This document shows, one piece after another, positions 58,920 to 64,000 of a stretch of DNA of 64,000 bases. The translations under genes and the position numbers were made by a program. Source of the DNA: Isoetes taiwanensis (Eukaryota; Streptophyta; Lycopodiopsida; Isoetales; Isoetaceae); NCBI GenBank assembly GCA_021234155.1, contig JAJEKV010000008.1, positions 940,508 through 1,004,507 on the forward strand. Reading direction: 5' to 3'. The notes beneath the pieces are model-generated. The model made no database searches, was not told where the DNA came from, and saw only the letters and a list, made by a program, of their open reading frames with translations. The number at the start of each line of letters is the position of its first letter. The stretch's first letter is position 1.

Positions 58920-61240
58920 GAGATTCTACAAAATTAGGCGATAAGAATTGGCAAATGACTTTATTATCCGTAGTTCGGATAACCATAGAACATTATGCCC
59001 ACTCCAGGATCTCCCGTGTTTATGCAACCTTTCTTTGTTAAAATCAACCCAGCTAAGGCATTCAATTTTCTTTCCACTTATGCAAGGAACCATAGGGCGC
59101 TTAGACACGTGAAAGGCAAGGATTGTGAAGGTCTTAGGATCAACTCTTTATACACCGTATGGAGACCTTGTTATTGAGCCTTACAGACCGGCTATTTATG
59201 TTAGTTTATTGAGGATGTGGTTCAAGAATTTTGTAAGGCCCATCTATAATGCCGTCATGAGTAGAGATGAGATATGGCCCGGATGGGATTAGGTATTATG
59301 TTGGGGAGGAGAGTTTCTCATCTTATTGAGAAGAAGGGAGCTTATAGTGATGGATATAGTGCTGTTGCTCCAATGTTGCTCATGGTTTTTCATACGGCCA
59401 CAACATTCTCATGGGACCACCCAATGTTGGGATTTTGAACTCTCCAAAAGTAGTTATATACTTTACCCTACTTATTGCTAGCATGGTTTGTTACAAAGAT
59501 TGCCATATTTGGACAACCCATGCTCAGCCAGATGGATCGCTTTTTAGTACTCAATTTTTTGGCACTTTTTCGTATAATGTTTGGGGCTAGCAGTTGGAAT
59601 TAATGATGGGAAAATTACGCCCGGTCTCCGCTCAAAACCGGCATTGTCCCTCGCCTTTATGCGCCTCTTGTGTGACCATTTAAATTTCAAAGTTTAAAAC
59701 GCAATTGTTCGGGGATCTTCCTCGTTGATTGTTCTTGTTTCGCAGATAGCTTCAGGTTGTTGACCTGCCGAGAAGGGCGAGGAGCTTTGCATACTTCATT
59801 TGCATGCTACAAGTTCCTTATCATATATGGTCTGATGTTTTCAATTCTTAAGCTTTGTGCTTATTGGTGAGGTGCACTTTCAGGAGTTTTACTTTTTCTG
59901 AGGTATCTTACAGGCAAGAGCAAGTTGGATTCTCTGCCCTGTGCTTTTTATTCACATTTTTCCGGATAGTTGTGGGAGAAGTTGATCCAAAAGATCTCCT
60001 TCTAAATGAACGAAGGATGCCTAGTTTTGTGGTCTTATTCGTTTGCATATGGTAATAGCCAGCTTAATGGTATATGTTACATGTGTGCCCAAGAAGAATT
60101 GGCTTCGCCTTTCTCTAATAACATATTTTGTTTTAATGGTCATTTCATTAACAAGGATTTTGTTTTTTACACCTGCAGAATGTGAGTTCACAGCCAATTT
60201 GGACCATTGACCCCCGCAAATCTTAATTGAATCCAACAAATTATGCCATAAGGAAGCCACGGTGGACTTTCCCGAACTTTATGGCTTGAATGCGAATCCG
60301 GAAGGTTATTTATCCGGGGTTAGAGAACCTGGGGGAGCCGGTTTCCATCATCATCTTAAACAACCAAATGATATAGGTCTCACCGCTTGTTGGACCGAAA
60401 GCAAGAGTAATTGAATTCTTTAAGACATGAACCCCTGGCTTCAACTATCTCCGTGGATGTATGTTGAAAACATTTTGATGTTAGTTACATGCGCATATAT
60501 AATTGAATTCTTTAAGACATGAACCACGCTACATCAAGTCCTTGCAATTCTTTACATCCGGCTTGGCCTTTCTCGAATTACACTACTTACCTTCTTTGGA
60601 ATGTCTCTATCTATTGATTGAATAAATATGCCATTAAATTATTCGACAATGTTTTTATTTTGGACTTGGGGTTTGTGCGAATACAAGTAAAAGTATATGC
60701 TATTGATCTGAGTATGTGGCATGTCACACAAACTCTAGTGGTAGATTAATTTTTTATTAATGATGTGGGTAGGGTATATATAAAATGTAAGATCGGGTAG
60801 GGGTATATAAATACCCTTTTAAGCCCTACAAAGATCGGGTAGGGGTATATAAAATGTAAGACTTTAACAAACACAACACGCTGATCATAGACGACTCCGC
60901 CTACAAGTGCTACCATAACTCGCACAATACAATCATTGCCAAGAGTTATCATGCGCAATGTGGATGGTCATTGAGCTTAACATCTATGTATCATATGGGC
61001 AAGGAACACATGGCAATATGGCGGGTTCAAATCCCGTATGTTCTGAAACTGATGCAAAGTTTAATTACATTTTTAGCATGCAAGCGTGTAAAGACACGAA
61101 TGTTGGGAAAGGGAAATGCTTTTGACAGCAGGTTGGAGCCTTGTAAAAAGTAATTTGGGGAAAAAAAATGTTCGCGGAACCAAGGCCATCGCGATAAATT
61201 TCTTGTATAGATAACTCATTGTAAATAGCTTCCCGTGCTC
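58920..61240. other. No gene supported; protein-like scraps and short repeats
   Basis: Protein-like scraps include FVRPIYNAVMSRDEIWPGWD, ending in a stop, at about 59232-59291 (plus). GAATTCTTTAAGACATGAAC is repeated at 60413 and 60504. GATCGGGTAGGGGTATATAA is repeated at 60791 and 60833. A T-arm-like GCGGGTTCAAATCCCGT lies at 61021-61037 without a cloverleaf around it. Confidence 0.4.
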
Positions 61241-61244
61241 TGGC

Positions 61245-63300
61245 CTGGACACCCCCCCTCTACTTCAAGACGCTAAAGGTCCCGGACAACTCGACAAGGA
61301 TAGGGCCTCCAAATGTAAATCCGTGGAGTTCGCGAGGTTCTTGGAGGGTTTGTATTTTGGGGCCGAGTTTTGGTTCTTTGCACTTGGGACATGGCCCAGA
61401 GGCTGCACTTGGGAACTCGAAGCAAGTGGAACTAGCGTAATGGGGTTTGATCGCCCTCCTCCCGATGTGGCAATCCGAGTCGAGGGCCATTTTTGCAGTA
61501 GCAAGACATCCATAAATTCGTAATTAATGCATACCATGGAATTAAATTCCGATTTTGTGCCAGCTGACTTCCTAAGTTATCACCAACATACAGGCCAATT
61601 TTCCAAATTTGCGGACAAGGTTTGATCAAGAAGTTAGCATTAGAAGCGGTCCATCACGGCCCGTTGTTGGGCAGCCGAAGGGGGACCCTTCCCAAGTCAA
61701 ACAAGGCGGAGGACCCTTAAGGCCTCCTCACCGGAGGGGAAGCAAAAGGACGCCAGGGCCGGGACCCAAAAATTTCGAGGCAGCGACTTTCTTGTGGCGC
61801 TCCCCGGGAGCCATACGCTAATGACCACCCTTCCGGAGCTCGGTTCCCCTATCCGACCGTTGAATCCTCTGTCCAGAAAAATATAAGATCGGTCCGGGGA
61901 AATTTATCAAACCGCAGAGCGTCCTGCGGGAGACCGTGTAGAAACCAACGTGTTTTGCCGTTCGGGCACTGCGGAGGCCCCGGAATGGAGATTCGACAAT
62001 GCCACATCATCCGGAATGACGAAATACCCTAGGGACCAAGTTACACGGTCAGTTTTACATGATGAAGGAACGCGTGCGCCCTACATGGCAGTATTCAACA
62101 TCCACCTCCGATGCCAATTGACTACGAGGGCGCTGGACATGAGCTACTTTGGCGCTTATGGGATAGTGGGTGGTCTTCGGCCCGCGAAACTTGGTCTCGA
62201 GGGGCAATGTCGAGGCTCGTCCCAATGGAAGAGCCAAAATAATAGTTCGAATAGGGGAGCTTGCCCGCCGGTCGCTAGGGCACGCCGGGGAGGGACTGTT
62301 GGGGCCACGCTACTTCGGGGTTTTTAGGGGCCCGTGCTGCAGTGCGGACATCCCCCCTCTAATTCAAGACCTTGACGCAAAGGTCCTGGGCCGAATCGAC
62401 AAGGATAGGGCCTCCCCAAACATAAACCCCGTGAGTTGCTAGGTTCTTGGAGGGTTTGTGTTGTAGGGGCCAGTTTTGGTCCTTTGCACTTGGGACTGCC
62501 CGCGAGGGTTCACTTGGGAACGCCAAGCAAAGCGGAACTAGCGAATGGAGTTTGGATCTGCCCTCCTCGATGTGGCAATCCGTCGAGGGCCGCTTTGCGG
62601 TAGCAAAGGCATCTATAAATTAAGTAATTAATGCATAGCACGAATTAAATTCGATTTTTGCCACCGGCTTCCTAAGTCATCACCAACATACGTGCCAATT
62701 TTCCGAATTTGTGGACAAGGTTTCGATCAAGGGAGTTAGCATTAGAGCGGTCCGTGCAGCCCTTGTTGGGCTGCCGAGCTGGGACCCTTCCCAAGTCAAA
62801 CAAGGCCGAACCTTGCAAGCCCTCCCACGGAAGGGGGGAGAGCAAGGACCCTAGGAGGCCCGGGACCCAAAAAAAGTTCCCGAAAGTGACCTTTCTCGGC
62901 TCCCAGGGGGACCGTGCGCTAATGACCACCCTCCGGAGCTCGGTTCCCTATCCGGCTTGAATCCTCTTCGCTCATGGGCCCGCCCGGCAGTCTGGAAAAA
63001 TCAAGATCGGTCCGGGAACTTATCAAACCCGCGAGGCGTCTAGCGAGCGGCCGTGGTAGAAGCTAAATTGTTTTGTTGTTCCGCACCGAGGAGGCCCGGG
63101 AACAAAGATTCGACTTCACCACATCGTCCGAATGGCAAAATTATCCTAGGGACCAAGTTATACGGTCAGTTTTGCATGAGAAAGGAACGCGTGCTCCCTA
63201 CATGGCGGTGTTCAAAGACCTCACCACCATAGAGACTATGGCACGCGACAAGCGGGATGTTGAGGGATACGTGGCACCTGATTACCGACAATGCTGAAGG
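61245..63300. repeat. Diverged 1.1-kb tandem duplication, GC-richer than flanks
   Basis: Two consecutive units share many phrases in the same order. AAGGATAGGGCCTCC is at 61297 and 62402; AGGTTCTTGGAGGGTTTGT at 61336 and 62440; ACCAACATA at 61582 and 62682; AATGACCACCC at 61821 and 62920; AAATACCCTAGGGACCAAGT at 62023 with its diverged counterpart near 63138; ACGCGTGC..CCTACATGGC at 62070 and 63188. The spacing is about 1,100-1,115 bp. Small indels are scattered throughout, which breaks all reading frames. It may be a satellite-like array, or part of a long LTR or untranslated region of a retrotransposon. Confidence 0.85.
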
Positions 63301-64000
63301 GTATGCCACTATAATACGAAAATGTCCGGAGCCGCCTTGAAGCCCGCCCGGTGAGCTAAGAACCCCGCAGAGTAGGGCTGAAATACAAGATCAGGAGATA
63401 CATGAGCTCCGAGCAACCATTGCCCAAAGACGACAGGGGGCCCTCCATGCCGAGGTCCATGAACAATTACACGATCTTTGCAATGAATGAGTTGGCCAAG
63501 CAGCCAGAGATTTCAACAGAGCTAGGCTCCCAACTCCAGCAGAGGCCGCAACACGGGCCGCATAAGCACATGCCCCACAGCCCACAAGGCGCCAAACAAG
63601 TAGATGTGACACCACTCCATCTGCGCACACCACACCGCCCTCGGCGTGGCAGCCCACACACTCAGATAGCAGGCATCACTGCTGGGGCAGCTAATCGACT
63701 TCGATGAGCGGCCCGAGGCGAGCACGGCGTCATAATGTGGTGGTGCGGACTCGAAGAGGCAGGAGAAGATCTCACCAAGCATCCATGATGAGATCCTATC
63801 TCGAATGGCATTTCGGACTACGATTGCACATTGCTCGGGCAAGTCACCTTGGGGCTTAACGCATGTCGCCCGTAGCTGTCACCTTCCACGATTGGGCGAA
63901 CATGCGAAGCGTGAGGCCATCCCCGGGCCGTCGTAGGGCAATTGAAGGGGACGCCACGTATGTGACCGTAATCTCACCCGATGCAACAGAGTCCCACGGC
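63300..64000. other. GC-rich edge region, possibly retrotransposon internal sequence
   Basis: The plus strand from about 63380 reads QDQEIHELRATIAQRRQGAL, then HAEVHEQLHDLCNE, before a stop. This charged helical stretch resembles a gag-type coiled coil. The minus strand over 63391-63842 is open in overlapping Cys/Trp-rich frames that look like shadows of GC-rich sequence. The window ends here, so the context is lost and no family is assigned. Confidence 0.3.

Noticed and set aside
61021-61037. Second T-arm-like motif (GCGGGTTCAAATCCCGT)
   Set aside because: The acceptor 3' strand has no matching 5' strand at the right distance and no D-arm is visible.
63391-63842. Overlapping Cys/Trp-rich minus-strand ORFs
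   Set aside because: They overlap in different frames in GC-rich sequence, where stops are rare, and show no domain; the opposite strand looks more protein-like.

Overview
This is a transposon-rich, AT-rich stretch of a land-plant nuclear genome. It has GT-AG introns, one recognisable single-copy chromatin gene, and remnants of L1-type LINEs, MULEs, hAT elements and MITEs. The chromodomain gene diverges from the flowering-plant form, and the PPR fragment has wording I associate with ferns and mosses. I lean towards a fern or another non-flowering vascular plant, but this is a weak inference.

Layout. 1-10.6 kb: no supportable gene; two decayed tandem-repeat patches. 10.6-12.0 kb: two adjacent pseudogene fragments, a PPR protein and the first exons of a malectin/LRR receptor kinase. 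12-19.25 kb: mostly non-coding, with a perfect hairpin, one unrecognised 169-codon ORF and a MITE-like fold-back. 19.27-31.73 kb: a complete 12.5-kb Mutator-like element (MULE). It has matching ends (GGGTGAAAATAGC) and a perfect 9-bp target duplication (AAATGGGAT). Inside each end is an array of GGAATCACC / GGTGATTCC units. It carries a decayed MULE transposase, a nested 3.7-kb hAT element with its own decayed transposase, a minisatellite and unrecognised minus-strand ORFs. 32.6-35.1 kb: a six-exon gene for an LHP1/TFL2-type Polycomb chromodomain protein, starting about 0.9 kb downstream of the MULE. A single extra A in the 27-nt second exon breaks its chromodomain as read.

36-43.6 kb: an exact 50-bp tandem duplication, a small MITE, a degraded L1-type LINE on the minus strand (ORF1 and endonuclease/RT ORF2) and a second LINE endonuclease fragment. 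45.8-49.0 kb: scattered exons of one unusual decayed protein family, with a ParB-like segment and a SAM-methyltransferase-like segment on the minus strand. An abutting C-terminal-looking exon lies on the plus strand, as if inverted. 49.7 and 55.7 kb: two same-orientation copies of a 0.75-kb AT-rich fold-back element. 51.1 kb: a 0.27-kb TIR MITE. 54.2-54.85 kb: the 3' end of another LINE with a (GGAA)n tail. 58.3-58.9 kb: a Ulp1-like (C48) protease remnant. 61.2-63.3 kb: a diverged 1.1-kb tandem duplication in GC-richer sequence.

Only the LHP1-type gene looks like a host gene that could be active, subject to the one-base problem. Nearly everything else is transposon sequence at different stages of decay. 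The layers give a relative order: the hAT lies inside the MULE, and the MULE lies upstream of the chromatin gene. All domain calls come from reading translations by eye; no database search was possible.
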